From Thysanoteuthis rhombus (Eukaryota > Mollusca > Cephalopoda > Oegopsida > Thysanoteuthidae), in NCBI GenBank assembly GCA_963457665.1, contig OY735220.1, positions 31,944,716 to 32,008,715 of the forward strand: 64,000 nucleotides of DNA, written 5' to 3'. Below are positions 11,046-23,300 of the stretch, one piece after another; the stretch's first letter is position 1, and the number at the start of each line of letters is the position of its first letter. The notes under the pieces are model-generated. The model saw only the letters and a list, made by a program, of their open reading frames with translations. It was not told the DNA's origin and searched no databases. A program made the position numbers and the translations under genes.

Positions 11046-11764
11046 AGCCATGACTATACGTATATTATATCATATTATATATTTATATGAATTACAAAAT
11101 TTCTTGTTGAAAATTGTTTTGTCATTCATGCAACGCAATTGTTTAGTCATTTTTTCATTAATTTTCAAACTGAATGCATTCAAAAACCTCCTGGACAGAC
11201 TGTGGTAGAAAAAAAAATTACAATCCTGGTGCAGATCTGTATTAGATCCGGCAATAGAATCTGTTTGCAGAACAAGATACAAAGCAATTAACATATCAGA
11301 TCCTGGTACTAAAGGTCATCCTTAAGGCTTTATCTCAGAATATTATGATTACTATTAGTGGGAGACAAGATTGCGTAGTTACCAGCTTCCCACCATCTTG
11401 ATTCACAAATGTTTGATTAAAAATTTTTGCCAATTAAACGAGGATATTTTAGTTGAAAAAAAAAGGTGAGGAAATGCAAGATTCACGAGTACATTGAATT
11501 AACTGTTTTTGAATTTGGATTCAAAATATGAGAATTCTTTATTATATCATTCCTGACAATTGCCTTTCATTAAAAAGATGTATTGAATCATATTTGCAGA
11601 CTTATTATTACATATAATATATGCTCTGATTGAATTTTTCAAAGATGATTTTCACTAAATTGTTAACAATGTCATTAAGCACTCCATTGACAGTTCTTCA
11701 AAATTATTCATACTTAAAGCTATAGAATTAATTTTTCTTGAAAAATATTTTTCAGAAAAAGTTG
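11046..11764. other. no gene seen
   Basis: AT-rich, stops in all frames, no repeat recognised. Confidence 0.6.
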
Positions 11765-11772
11765 TTGAATGT

Positions 11773-11968
11773 ATTATTATTATTATTATATATATATATG
11801 TATGTATATGAATAATCAATTATTGAGTGCTCTATTTCAGAGTTGGAAGAGCATTGCTTATAGCTTATAATGAACAAGTAAACTTACTTGATGAGTGCTC
11901 AACCCTGAATGATAATAATAATTAAATAACTGAGTCATCCACAAACAGCTGTTTTGTTAAACACACAC
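11773..11968 (-). repeat. Rep-B-associated segment with TTA/TA tract
   Basis: A short TTA and TA tract is followed by the inverse of the 3' half of the 2877-3168 unit: gagtgctc ... gtgctcaaccctgaatg and then gatgactcagtt (minus strand) with the cagctgtttgtggatgac motif. The tRNA-like head is missing. Confidence 0.65.
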
Positions 11969-13105
11969 AGCAAACCCTTGGTTTATCAGACTCTAATATA
12001 ATGGTCTTTGAATTTAGCGGAAACTTTATTCATGTATGTACAGAAAATCTTTGCTTTCATTGTTGCCAATTTAGATATTTTTGTTTTATTCAGATATAAT
12101 AAATCGTTTTTAGATATATATTCTTTCAAGGAGGCTCAGATATGTTAACATTCTTTTAAGAAAATCTTGATATTTTTTTTTAGATATTTGATGAAGTTCA
12201 GACCCTGAACTTTTACCAATTGTCCAAAATATCAGAATTCCTCCCAAAACTCAGAGTGGCACTCATATGTTGTACTATTTCTCCACTTTCAACAACTTAC
12301 AAGTGAAATATTGAGAGATAAAACAAAAACCATGAGTCAAAAATATTTGGCAGCATCTCCTGCCATTTTCAATATCAAAAATGTAATACTACACTCTGAT
12401 ATTGAAAAAGGCGGAAGATGCTGCCGAAAGTGCTCTATCCTTTGGAAAGTATTCATATACACTGAAACCTGAGAGCCGTTCACTTAAAGGAAAACAAGAA
12501 ATTATAAGAAAAGAAAAATGAAAGATGCTCCTTGTCCGTCATTTTTAATGAACAATACATACATATATATGCAAACACTGAGTTATATGTAAGAATGCAT
12601 ACTCAGGATTGTATTAAAAGCTCTTGAGTGATTCGAAGTTTAAAAAGACAATTACATAAAATAGATAAAAATGTTGAATACAACTTAATCAAAATTTATA
12701 ATAATGCATAATCATTAACAAAATGGTTGCATTAAGAACCTGATAATATTGTATTAAGAGATATACATTTTTATGGCTATTGATATCTTGAAAAGTTATT
12801 TTGACAGCTACACAAGGAAAAGGGTTAAGTGTTTCTTATTTGAAATCTAATCTGGTTTCAGATATTAAATCTATTTTCAATACACAAATTCAGCAGACAG
12901 AAATGAATTGAAGCTACAAACATAAATGAAAGTTAAAAAAAAAGATAGTTTCGATTTTGCAGGATTATTATTGGAACTGTTTATGGTATCGGAAAAAGTT
13001 TACACATTCCATTTATATTTACAGACAATAAGGAGAAAAGATTTGTAAAGGAAAATGAACAGAAAGATTTGGAAAGGAAATAAAAGCAAAAAAAAAAAAG
13101 AAAGG
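11969..13105. other. no gene seen
   Basis: AT-rich. The segments tctgatattgaaaaaggcgg and cagcatctcctgccatttt near 12355-12420 form a short partial inverted pair. No coding or family assignment. Confidence 0.5.
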
Positions 13106-13106
13106 A

Positions 13107-13532
13107 ACGGGTCTGGTTCATCACTCAACAGAAACCGTTACATGACCAATGTTTTTTGGCAACAGCCCTTGTTTGGGATGATCAATGAATAAGTTACTTT
13201 TGTTTCTAAGTGATAACTTGAAAAGCCCGATTTTTCGAAAACAAGTGTGATTGTTGCTGAAAGAAACCAAGGGCCAATTTCTCAAACTTACATTGCGAAT
13301 GGTACTCCTCATCTACTGACAACTTTTTTAGGGAGGATAATGTTGAAAAAACAAATAAAAAACTTTTTTTATAGACTTAATTAAGAGTAAATGTTCAAAT
13401 TTCCAGTTCTATACTTCTATTGGTGAGGTCCTGTATGCATGACACATACATCGAGAAATAGCCAGTCAGACAGACCCACTGAAAAAATTGAAGAAACTTA
13501 CGATGACAATTTCTGTTGATTGCTAGTAACAA
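13107..13532 (+). repeat. Rep-A copy 2, near full length
   Basis: Starts gtctggttcatcactcaac, continues with aaaccgttacatgacc, the ttttcgaaaacaagtgt block, the aatagccagtcagacagacc block, and ends with tttctgttgattgctagtaa. About 425 bp. An 11-A run precedes it. Confidence 0.8.
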
Positions 13533-14235
13533 AAATAGAAGAGTTTAAGGGGATTCTTTCTTCTATCTTATGTCTTTTTGAGGAAAAATAAATTTATACA
13601 AGTTGAGATCTGAGAAATGGGTGATGAACCAATTCTCTATTGGCTTAGTCCCAGGTTTTTTCTATCATAGAGCTGTAATATGTAAATGTAGATTTCTATA
13701 GGCTCTGAAACCATTTATTTTGAATTAAGAGGATAAATCTAGCGATTCAGACATGGAATGAACACAAAAGATCAGTCATATCAATATACAGTGTGTGCAT
13801 CAATAACATAAATAATAGGACCATGAAGATCTCTCAAAAATAGGGTCAGTTTAACTGGATATCTGACAGGATTAATGGATCAGTAAACTAGTGAATCATG
13901 TAGCCTTGGTATTGGACATTTTACTTGATGTTACAGGAGAAATCTGAATAAGCAGAAAGAAACATAGCAATAGCCAGTTGATTGCAGGTTTAGAGCACAT
14001 TTTGCTAAGGAATTTTAGGGGCTTTAAAGATATAAGAAATGGATTTATTATGTGGAATATATTGAATTCAAGGACAAAAATGGGTTAATATTAGCTGAAT
14101 TTTTCTGAAGATGATAATTCTAAAAGATATATGAAAAACTAAGAATATAAAGATAAGAAAAATTATAAAATCAAATGCAAAAGAGAAAGGAAATTATATT
14201 GAAGGAAGAAAGAATATAAATGAATAAGAAAAAGC
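13533..14235. other. no gene seen
   Basis: AT-rich, stops in all frames. Confidence 0.6.
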
Positions 14236-14476
14236 AAAGACTCAGTTCAAAACCTGCAATGTAGTTTAAACAGTTTTTGACAGCATTTGGCAACATTTGC
14301 TTCCGTAATGAAAGTATTTATAATATTAAAAAAAAATTTTCCAATCGATTTTTCAAGCTAATCTCCATTAAAATGCCTGAAACAAAAATGAATTATCGTT
14401 GCATCAAGAATAAAGGAAAAAAAATTCTGTCCTAAATGCAATTCATTGGCAAAGGAAAAAATTATAAATATATACA
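14236..14476 (+). repeat. Rep-C copy 1
   Basis: About 240 bp shared in the same orientation with 49006-49240. Landmarks are actcagttcaaaacctg, acagcatttggcaacatt, cattgcatcaagaataaa (here cgttgcatcaag) and attcattggcaaaggaaaaa. Class unknown. Confidence 0.7.
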
Positions 14477-14922
14477 TTGAGTAAATACATTATTTATAAA
14501 CACTGTTTAGACAGCTTCTTTTTTTCTTTCCTTCTTTCTTTCTTATATCCAATTTTTTCATCTTGAAAATTGATTTAAAAGAAAAAAAATAAGAGCTAGT
14601 GTAATGTAAAAAAAACAAACTAATTTTGTTTTCTCTCTCTTACTGATTATCCCCAACCCTCTTATCTAGATAACAGCTTTCTTTCTTTGTTATGAACGCT
14701 CTCTATCTCTCTTTAACCAATCTCTCAATGGGTCACTCAATCCCTTACAAATGCAGTTAACCAATTCAAATCTGGTCTTTGAATGAAATTTCCTCCTGTT
14801 CTTTGAACTGTTGACTTATGTCGCAGTTAAAAAAGAATTACAAAATTAAATTGGAGAAAAGGAAAAAGAAGAATCAAAAAAGGGGAATGGAGGAAAGGAA
14901 CCAAGAAGAAAGTGAAAATAAA

Positions 14923-14946
14923 ATTACCCCCCCCCGGGGGGGTAAT
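14923..14946. repeat. C9G7 palindrome
   Basis: Nine C directly followed by seven G, bounded by atta and taat, giving a near-perfect palindrome with no loop in otherwise AT-rich purine-strand DNA. Confidence 0.9.
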
Positions 14947-15198
14947 GAAAATAATGGGGGAGAAAAAAGAAAAAGGAAAGAATAATGTGTAGACAAGTCA
15001 AGCTACTGCAGAGTCAGTCAAATTCTACTCCTATTTTGACTGAAGATGAATACTGCAACTTTTTATTACATGTACAATAAATTCTAAAAGTATAAGAATG
15101 CATATTTTTTTAGTATAATGTATTTATTTATTAAAATAAAATAAACCACTGAATATTTCTACCATGAATTTTGGAAGATATATAAGACTTGTAAATTT

Positions 15199-15265
15199 TG
15201 CTCACTCGGTAAGAGACATGACTACTAATCAGTTGGTCATGATTTCAAATCACAATAAGGGAATG
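15199..15265 (+). repeat. tRNA-like sequence
   Basis: A-box-like gctcactcggtaagagaca and B-box-like ggtcatgatttcaaatcac about 30 bp apart. Stems are incomplete. Likely the head of an old SINE. Confidence 0.4.
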
Positions 15266-16257
15266 TTCATCTTTCACTCCCCCATATTTGGTGAGGATTT
15301 TTTCTATTGTTCTTGTTACTGTAGGAAAAGAGAGTCAACCAGGTTTTGACTGGAGTTTGACAAAAAAAAAAAAAAAATGAAGAAAAATAAAGAACAAATA
15401 AAAGCAAGGATAGAAAAAGAAAGAGAGAAAACAAGGAAGAAAGGATAAGAATATTAAGGGAGGAAAAATACAGAAAAAAGAAAAAACAGAAAATCACAAA
15501 GGAAGGATTGGTGCAAAGGAAAGAAATTTTTTTCAAAAAGATGATGACGATACACAGCTTTTCTGTGCATCTATCAGAGCGTCAAGGAGATAACATTGCT
15601 AAAGAAAAAAGAAACTTCAAGATAGAAGTGAAAGCCAAGAAAACATATATAAGTATACAAAGCAATAGAATATGAACAAAGAAATCTATAAAGCATTTAC
15701 AACTAGGATAATGTACAACACGTCAAACAGGTGTGTGTTTGCTTGGTTTTGTTTTTGTCTCTTCCTCTCAACTTACAATATGAAGTTCAGGAGAAGGTAA
15801 GAAGGAAGAGAATTGAATGTGGAATTATGAACAGGAAGGGGGTTTTAGATTATCAGAGAGAGCTGGTTTTATTGCAAACAAGGCTGCCCTTGCGTATTAT
15901 GAATCTGCATACAAGGCAAAGTGATGTATTCTTGTCTGTATCTTAGGGGATACAGAAAAAAAGAGTTATGAAAGGGCAAAAATAAATTCCCGATGTATCA
16001 AGATATATTCAAAGTTTTATAACACAAAACCAGCACTGCCAAAATTCAAGTAAGCACCAGAATAACAAAGGAATAATATATCCTTCCATATGAGACTTGA
16101 TCTATGCAATATCTTAAAATGTACATATATTTTCCAATGAAAAAGTAAAAGGAATTGCTGCTGTTCGGCTAACTTTCCTGTGCATTTTTATTCAGAGGAG
16201 GGATTTCAATCAAGTACACAGTGCGACCAAAAAGCATGGAGAATGAGAAAAGAAAGA
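15266..16257. other. no gene seen; purine-rich patch
   Basis: The stretch 15360-15540 is almost all A and G on the plus strand, which produces a false 89-codon minus-strand ORF rich in F, L and S. The rest is AT-rich without recognised content. Confidence 0.6.
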
Positions 16258-16385
16258 AAAGAAAGAAAACCCCAACCTAACACCTAGATTCTACTGACTC
16301 CTCTAAAGTGGTCTCCTTGCACACTAGCTCACAGAAAGTAGTAGCAGAAGTCCATACTACATTCAGTTTGCACACTGAACTTTAG
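16258..16385 (-). pseudogene. mariner-type transposase C-terminal relic
   Basis: The minus strand reads ASVQGDHFRGVSRI then a stop, matching the QG.YF.G end of mariner transposases. The plus-strand motif cctaacacctag is shared with 183-325, so both belong to one mariner lineage. Only the last 20 or so codons are recognisable. Confidence 0.5.
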
Positions 16386-16618
16386 AGTAGCATTTCGTAC
16401 ATGATCTCAGGCCGACTATGGAAGTAACAGATTTTTTACTGCTACTGTCTGGACAGGTAAGATATCTGAGAGGAGTGCCCAATCACCCATCATCACCATT
16501 GTGGCATACCAGTGATGAGATATTTAGTCAAGATCTGGCAATGGGGAAGAATGCAGGCAAAGCTAGGGAGTGGCCTGATGCAAAGTTCCTAGAAGTGCAC
16601 TCAAAAACGAAAAGAGAT

Positions 16619-16757
16619 AGGCAATCGCTACCTTTTCCATTTTAAAATGGCCACCATGAAGGTTACGGTCTTTGATTAGAAATTCATCGTCAGCATCTAT
16701 TATTCTGCAGCTGAAATGGCAGCCATTTTAAAATGGGAAAAGTAACAATTGCCAACA
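16619..16757. repeat. inverted repeat, about 34-bp arms
   Basis: Left arm holds cttttccattttaaaatgg and the right arm ccattttaaaatgggaaaag, with further pairing outward (ggcaatcgcta against its counterpart around ttgcc). Arms are about 85% complementary with a loop near 70 nt. Could be a small fold-back element. Confidence 0.7.
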
Positions 16758-17044
16758 TTTATTGGGATAAAACCAGAAGCGCAAATTTCAAGTTTCATCT
16801 ATCATGCATGAAACCCTATTGCCAATTTCAATTTTTACCTAGGGTGCATACTGGCCCTAACTAAAATAAAGATTTTCAGATAAATTTCATGAAAATTTAC
16901 TCCTAAGTATCTCTTATAGGCAATAAACACACAAAATAATACAAATTCAATGAGAGAGTATCTGAAGAAGGAAGGAAATCAAAGCAGAAAATAAAAATCA
17001 AGGGAGGAATTATAAAAAAGACAATACAGCAATTAAGAATTAGA

Positions 17045-17388
17045 AAAAAGGGGTGATCGATGAATTAGTTACATCTCTCATGTTTTGTTAGACAGTGATC
17101 ACTAGAAAAGTCTGAATTTTCAAAAAACGAGCATAATTACTACAGGACACAAACTAAGAAACCAATTTAGCACAAACTTACACAGCAATTAAACCAAACA
17201 ACTAAAAACCTATTTAGAGTGGGTATTTTCAAAGAATGAAGACATAAGGAGTGATTGTTTACATTTTCAGCCCTCTACCTCCATTTGTGTGGCCTCTACA
17301 CATGGTGTATACATAGCCAGCCAGACCAACTTGAAAAATGAAGAAACCTTTGCTGACAGATTTGGTTAATGGTTTCTAACAAGAAACA
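17045..17388 (+). repeat. Rep-A copy 3, 5' truncated
   Basis: Lacks the first 60 bp or so of the family. Starts at ggggtgatcgatgaattagt and runs through cagccagaccaacttg to ggttaatggtttctaa. Confidence 0.75.
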
Positions 17389-18944
17389 AAAAAAAGAAAA
17401 AGGGGAACAAAGAAAACCATTCTAAAACCAGTCATGATCGTTATAGTCTCATCAAGAAATTAAGTAAAAACAGAAATCAAGATCAATCAAACACACCCTG
17501 TTTTTGTTTTGGAGTCTTTGCTAGCTTTTTTTTTTTTTTATTCAATTATTATTCTTTGGTCTAGTCAGAAAAGCAGAACAAAATAAGATTATTTTCTAGA
17601 AAGAAAAAAAGAAATAATGATGACCAGAATTCAAAAATCTACAAACATGAGTTGATAGATAATAATAAGAATGATGATGATGATGATGATGATTAATGAG
17701 AGAGAACAAAGGATGATAAATACTATTCAGTACAGTCAGATATGAGTGAAAAACTTTAAGATAAGCACAATAATAAAATAGAATCTATTAAGTAGTAATC
17801 ATGATAACATTTTCTTTTGAATTCAATAATGATTACTCAAGTTAACTCATTCAAGCCTGTTTCTTCCTTTAAGGCTTACAAAGCAAGGACATAACAGATG
17901 GATTAAAGTTTTCTCATTTTCTAAGAAATCATCGGAAGTCATACATTATTTTGATAATTATTAGATAATAAGGTTATGTGACATCATCAAGTATTCAAAA
18001 TGAGAGTCATATTCAAAAGAGTCGCAAAATTTAAAGCATACCTACATGCGTTCCCGGGCTGAATGAGTCAATTTAGGCAGTGCCCATTCAAAAGGTGTAT
18101 GTTTAAAAAGGGCTTGACTTGACGTTGTCTGGAGTAGTCTGCCGTAATTTTCATAACAATTTTCCGTCCGCTATACCAAACAACGGCTTTGAAGTATTTT
18201 GGTTATGTCTCTTCAGTGTTGCCTATTTAGATATTTTATTTCTAAATTTGGAATATTCTTAGTCGAGTCAAGTCAAAGGAGATAACATAAAAACTGAAGA
18301 AAGATCTATGATCTTTGATTTTTCATTTCTTCCAAAACACTAACCCAAACCATCTTCAAACCCAGCATCGCACTGACCAGTGCTGACTAATATGTCTGGC
18401 GATTGTCAACTTTGTACAATGGTCAGTCGTAGAGTAATCGTATTGCATACACAAATTTCCTCAATTATGGTTATATGGTCTTTCTACATAATAGCAAAAA
18501 TGTCTCCGGGGAATTTTGGGGGTAGAATGAGCTTTTTGTGATAGTAATTGTGCTGGTAGTAATAATTATAGCACTAATAACTGATAGTTATGGGCCAAAT
18601 ACGTGATTGTGAGAGTTTTACGGCTTGGTTTATAGTGTTCCACTGCCAACCAAAATGTACGGGCAACAGGTAATTTAGATGTAGTAGATATATACGTGAA
18701 GCCAGGAATCTTACACATAATGAGTCCAGTGCCTGATATATTCTAACAACTTCCAGTGAAGTTCAATGAACTAATTAATTAGTAATTAAATATGACTAAG
18801 TCAAAAAAGTTCATTGTTTTCCAAAGTGATTATATACTGAAATTTTCAATACAGAAATTTGCACAATGGTTGAGTAATCATCCATTTCAAAACTAAAAAG
18901 CACTCAGAAAGCATAACCCTGCCAACGCCATTGTCAAGGGAAGT
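17389..18944. other. no gene seen; (GAT)n tract
   Basis: A GAT microsatellite at about 17671-17692 could be the isolated tail of an RTE-type LINE. Otherwise no recognised content. Confidence 0.5.
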
Positions 18945-18979
18945 AATTGAGCATGGCTCGGCCCAAAAATTTAATCACT

Positions 18980-19265
18980 TTTTCTGTAATACGCAGCTCA
19001 TGGCCCACCCTTCAACAAAATTTCACAGAATCACTTCTTTGGTCGCCTGTGGCCCAACCCTTTGCAAAATTTTACAGAATCACTTCCTGTAGCTCATGGC
19101 CCACTCCTTTATATACTTTCACCAAAATTCATACAGAATATTCTTGGCGATGAGGTATGGACACATAACTATGATGTAGGGGAAGTATTTGTGTCTAGAT
19201 CTGTTCTGAAATTTAATCACTTCTTCTGTAGCCAGTTATCCATCCTTCCACTAAATTTCAGTATA
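18980..19265. repeat. degenerate tandem repeat, about 50-bp period
   Basis: The blocks tggcccacccttcaacaaaa, tggcccaaccctttgcaaaa and tggcccactcctttat, each followed by an acagaat(cactt) block, repeat three times, with a fourth weak copy near 19215. Strongly diverged. Confidence 0.7.
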
Positions 19266-19612
19266 AATGTTTGAAAAAAAAAAGCAAAGAAAAAAAAAAA
19301 CGGAAAAATATGTCTCAATTGAAATAAAATTAGGATAGGCATATCCGTAGCAAATATATTTCTTAGTTTTACTTACGATAATCTCGTAAAACAATGGAAA
19401 AGTGCAGTAAAATCACATTCCAGAAATATTTTGAACAACTGAAGAACTCAGAAGTGCTGTACCTCATTTATATTGTTTAAATATATGCACAATGTAGGGA
19501 AGTTGGTCCCAATTGGTATGTAGAGGACACAGAGTTGACATGGGATTTGCTGAAAATTTATGAAGTGAAGCAAAACAATTTTACAATTTAATTTATTTGA
19601 AACAATACAATT

Positions 19613-19775
19613 CATGAATCCCCTGATTTCTCTTTCGTGAATCCCCTGATTTCTCTTTCGTGAATCCCATGATTTCTCTTTCGTGAATCCCATGATTTCT
19701 CTTTCGTGAATCCCATGATTTCTCTTTCGTGAATCCCATGATTTCTCATGCATAAATTCCCTGATTTCTCTTTAT
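19613..19775. repeat. 23-bp minisatellite, 7 units
   Basis: Unit gaatcccatgatttctctttcgt (given as two parts: gaatcccatgat and ttctctttcgt). The first two units read ccctg where later ones read ccatg. Because 23 is not a multiple of 3 and the unit lacks minus-strand stops, long repetitive ORFs appear in several frames; they are not genes. Confidence 0.95.
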
Positions 19776-20500
19776 TTTTGAGCCATTTTTGAAATTGAAT
19801 ATGCAAATGAAAGGTGGTGGAACTTTCATGTTCAGAATTCCAATCCTGACCACTGTCCCTGAACAGTGCCCAAAATCTGAAGGGAACAAACAGAGGAATT
19901 CAATTTGATACTTCAAAAGAAGATCCAACCAAAGACTAAGATGGTATTTTGGGAGTGAGAGAGAGACTATATCCTTGCTGGATCAAACCGTAGTCCAAAT
20001 GTGAGCATTCTGATTTTCCATGCTCTCCTCAACAATCAATGTATTATATTACCAGTGATGAACATTGCAAAGTCTATGAGAATCAAATTCACTTTCTTCC
20101 AAACCAAAATTGAATAAGGTTGAGAGCATCCATAGCAGGAAAGAGATTTGCAACACTTATATTTCTGACCTTTTTTTCATGGTACATAAGAAAATTTACT
20201 TGGCTCACATTTCTTTTGCAAGTTGGGACTCATTTTCTGATCAAGCTTTGTTCCAATTTATTTTTCTACCAATGACACTTTTTATCGGAAGCTTGGGGTC
20301 AGAAGTCAGAGGAATATTATAAAGTAAATGCATCACTAAGGATACTAGAAATGCACTGAAAATCAGGAAGAAAGGTATTGTCACTGGTCAGAAATTAAGG
20401 CATGTGTTACTGAGAGAATGGGGATTTTTTCCCGATTTTTTAAATATAAAATGCATTAAAAATGATATTACAAAAGAAATGCATTTGTATTTTTATTGAA
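19776..20500. other. no gene seen
   Basis: No repeat family of this window and no convincing coding sequence. Confidence 0.55.
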
Positions 20501-20779
20501 ATATTGAAATCTTAACGGACCTCTGTAATTTTTTCAATAGTGTCAGAAACAAGTATCAAAAATTGTGTGAACGACGTCGCTGGTTTTGAACAGAGTCTGT
20601 TCCTGTTCATCATGTAATTGTCGAAGCAATATCAGAGAACACAAATTGGCGGTGGAAAAAACGTCTGAGGTTCGTATCCAAGGTAATTTTATGGTGAGTG
20701 ATCAACTGATTAGACCTCAACTCCATGGAAGAGAAAACGAAACGGATAATTCAGAACAAAGACAACAACTTCCCTAGAA

Positions 20780-20781
<2 letters not shown>

Positions 20782-20810
<29 letters not shown>

Positions 20811-20812
20811 AT
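20782..20812. repeat. (AAAT)n microsatellite
   Basis: About seven tetranucleotide units. Confidence 0.9.
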
Positions 20813-22204
20813 AAAGCTACCTAACAAATAAAAACAAAACAAGCTACGTTAGTCAAAATCTACATTCATTTTCGCACCAAGTTTCCTCTTGTTCTTAATC
20901 AGTAGCCAGGAAAGTACTAAAAGACTGACAAGCTTGCTTCATCGCGAATTTTCAAGAACTAGACTGACCACTATAGAAAAGGGCTCTTCTTCCTTCGATT
21001 TTTCATGGATCTACTTATTATTGAAAGTAAACATAATGAGGAAGAAGAAGGGAAAATATCGAATAAAATCAGATTTTATACTCATTTTTCTTCAATATTA
21101 CCGACCAACTACCATTAAAACTTTTTTTTTGTTTTTTAAGCCTTGCAAAACAAAAGTTACCCATGGGTAAAACGAGGGGAAAAAAATCTCAACACCAGCT
21201 GCAACGAATCCTATCCCCGAAGTTCAAAACATCTTTACAGTTGGGAAAGGAAGACTGTTTGTTTGGTCACTATCGTAATCCTAGTAAAATAGGAGAGATA
21301 AGGTTGTAACAACTTTTCCTTCTATTTATATAACTTGTCTGTTTAATTAAATACCAGTAGTTTGTGTTCGTCACTAGTGTTTTGCAACGTCTACAACCTT
21401 GAAAATATTTGTCAAAAAGTTTCTGAACAAACGCAAAGGTAAATTTAACAATTTAATGAATCAAGAGTTTAGAAAGATCGGTTTAACAAATGATTTATGA
21501 CACTTAAGCACTTCGATCTTTCGTTCGTGGAAGGAATCGTATTCGTTTCTAAGGAAAGGATCAACAAGAAAGTGCAACCTGAAACATAAACAAGTACCAC
21601 TTGGTCACGGTCTCAGCCCACCCAGGTAAGTTAAGTAAACTTAACCAGATAGCAGCTTATAAAATGCTTATAAGAGAAAGGAATCATAATAAGGTTAAGC
21701 ATTGTACTTACTTATTTTACTTAATGAGGGTCACTGTACACTTACCTAGGGTATCAACTGGTGTTTACGGTGGTCAATTGAGATCCACTCTCTGTGGTTT
21801 GCAGTAGTTTGTGTATGTGTGTTATCTTCACTGTACTTCTTTCTTTTCTCTCGCTTTGTCTGTCTCCTCTCTCTTTATCTTGTTTCGTTCTCTATCTCTC
21901 ACTTTTTATTCCCTTTGTTCAGTTGAATCGTTGTAATGCGTGTGCGAGAGTGTCAGGAAACAAAAGGTAACATAAAAAAATGGAGACACGTTAACAGTGA
22001 TCTTGACTATATCCTCTGTGTGTAGATTTATTAGTTGCTTCCACCAGAGCAAATCTGGCACAAGGCTACCCCAAAACTAAAAAGCTATTATTGATTCACG
22101 ATCACTGGATTAGATTGTCACGCGTGCTAGCTAAACGCGTCAAATTAGGATCACTTGTTTCAGTTTATTTATTTACTGAAAGAAACTTATTTTTGTCTGT
22201 CACA
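20813..22204. other. low-repeat stretch, no gene assigned
   Basis: No transposon relic recognised. A textbook 5' splice-site string, cccaggtaagttaag, lies at about 21620, and a pyrimidine-rich 3'-like site ctgtggtttgcag ends near 21805. Neither is attached to a recognisable exon, so they are only hints. Confidence 0.4.
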
Positions 22205-22220
22205 AGGTCACGTTGGGGGA

Positions 22221-22293
22221 GCATCTAGCTGATGAAGATGGAACTCATTACTACGAAATAGTGACGCCAGCTCGCTTTGTCACTCTGGTGCTA
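22221..22293 (+). ncRNA. hammerhead-like motif, doubtful
   Basis: CTGATGA at 22229-22235 and CGAAA at 22254-22258 occur in hammerhead order. They are followed by a perfect 6-bp stem (agtgac with gtcact) where stem III should be, and the outer agcatc and ggtgct can pair as stem I. The 18 nt between the core boxes do not make a good stem II, and the nucleotides at the expected cleavage site do not fit the NUH rule well. Treat as a degenerate relic, possibly from a Penelope-like element, or chance. Confidence 0.25.
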
Positions 22294-22394
22294 GTTATAA
22301 GTTCCAAGTTTATCATAGCCTAGGGACGGTTATATTTCTGTGACGATCCAACTCAGTACTAAACAACAGTTTGGAAGAATCACCGAAATACGGT

Positions 22395-23300
22395 AAGAAA
22401 TATATCGCTAAGTGAACGACAGAGACAGAGAGAACGAAAGAAGGAAAATCATGAAGTCGAAAGAAGAATAAAGGAGATAAATAGATTAAGCGCGAGAGAG
22501 AAAGAGAAAGGGTAGCAAATATCGACAGGAAGAGCGAGTTGTAGAGTAAAGGCTTTTTCGTTGAACATGAAAAAGACTGTTAGTGTTCCATCCAAGCAGT
22601 GTAATTTTTTCCTTGTTTGTTTGTGTTTTCAAGGTTCATGGTCACCAACACCAGCCATACGTACACGAACAACTGCAGTGAAGGGAATCCTACGTAAGTG
22701 ACACCAGTTATGAGAAGGCAGAGAGAGGACAGGAAAAGAGTCGCGGATTTGATTTTGAAATAAAAGTTGGGTTGGGAAAAGGTAGAAAAACTGAATAAAG
22801 AAGCAAAGGCTGGGCAAGGTCCCCCCAACCCACACCCCGATTACAAGTATGTAGTTGGTGTTATAAATGAGAAATCCGCTGAAAACGGCGACACACGAGT
22901 GAGCATGAAAAGAAAATAAAAGAAAGAAAAAAAAAAAAGAAGAGTAGTAGAGAAAAAAATGAAAAGGAAAGAAAGAAGAGAAAAGAGTGACTGGACTGGA
23001 CGAGAGAAATAATGAGAAAAGAGAAAGGGAGATAAATGGGTAGGGAAAAAGAGAGAGGAAGTATATGGATAAAGAAAGGGAGAAAGAGATACGACAGGAA
23101 AAAAAGAGGGAGGGAAAATTAGAGAAAAACCAAAATGGATATCAACAGGCAAGAAGAGATAAAAGAGAGAAACAAAGAAAGAAGGGCAAGGGAAGGGAAA
23201 ATGAAAGAGAGAAATAAAGGATATCAACAGGTGAAAGGAGAAAAGCGAGTGAGAGTGAAAAAAGAGAGAAAGAGATAGAAAGAAATTTAAAGATTAGATA
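22395..23300. repeat. long purine-rich tract
   Basis: Much of 22395-22530 and most of 22870-23290 is A and G on the plus strand, with gagaga and aagaaa patches. The false minus-strand ORF at 22841-23227 (rich in F, S, L) comes from this bias. Confidence 0.85.

Noticed and set aside
13121-13312. 63-codon minus-strand ORF
   Set aside because: Lies wholly inside a Rep-A copy; equivalent ORFs in other copies (for example 60640-60822) are not conserved in length, so not coding.
19448-19806. Overlapping minus-strand ORFs with repeated KEKSWDSRKRN-like units
   Set aside because: Direct translation of the 23-bp minisatellite in different frames.
22841-23227. 128-codon minus-strand ORF
   Set aside because: Antisense of a purine-rich tract, so rich in F, S, L and P. 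Not a protein signal.
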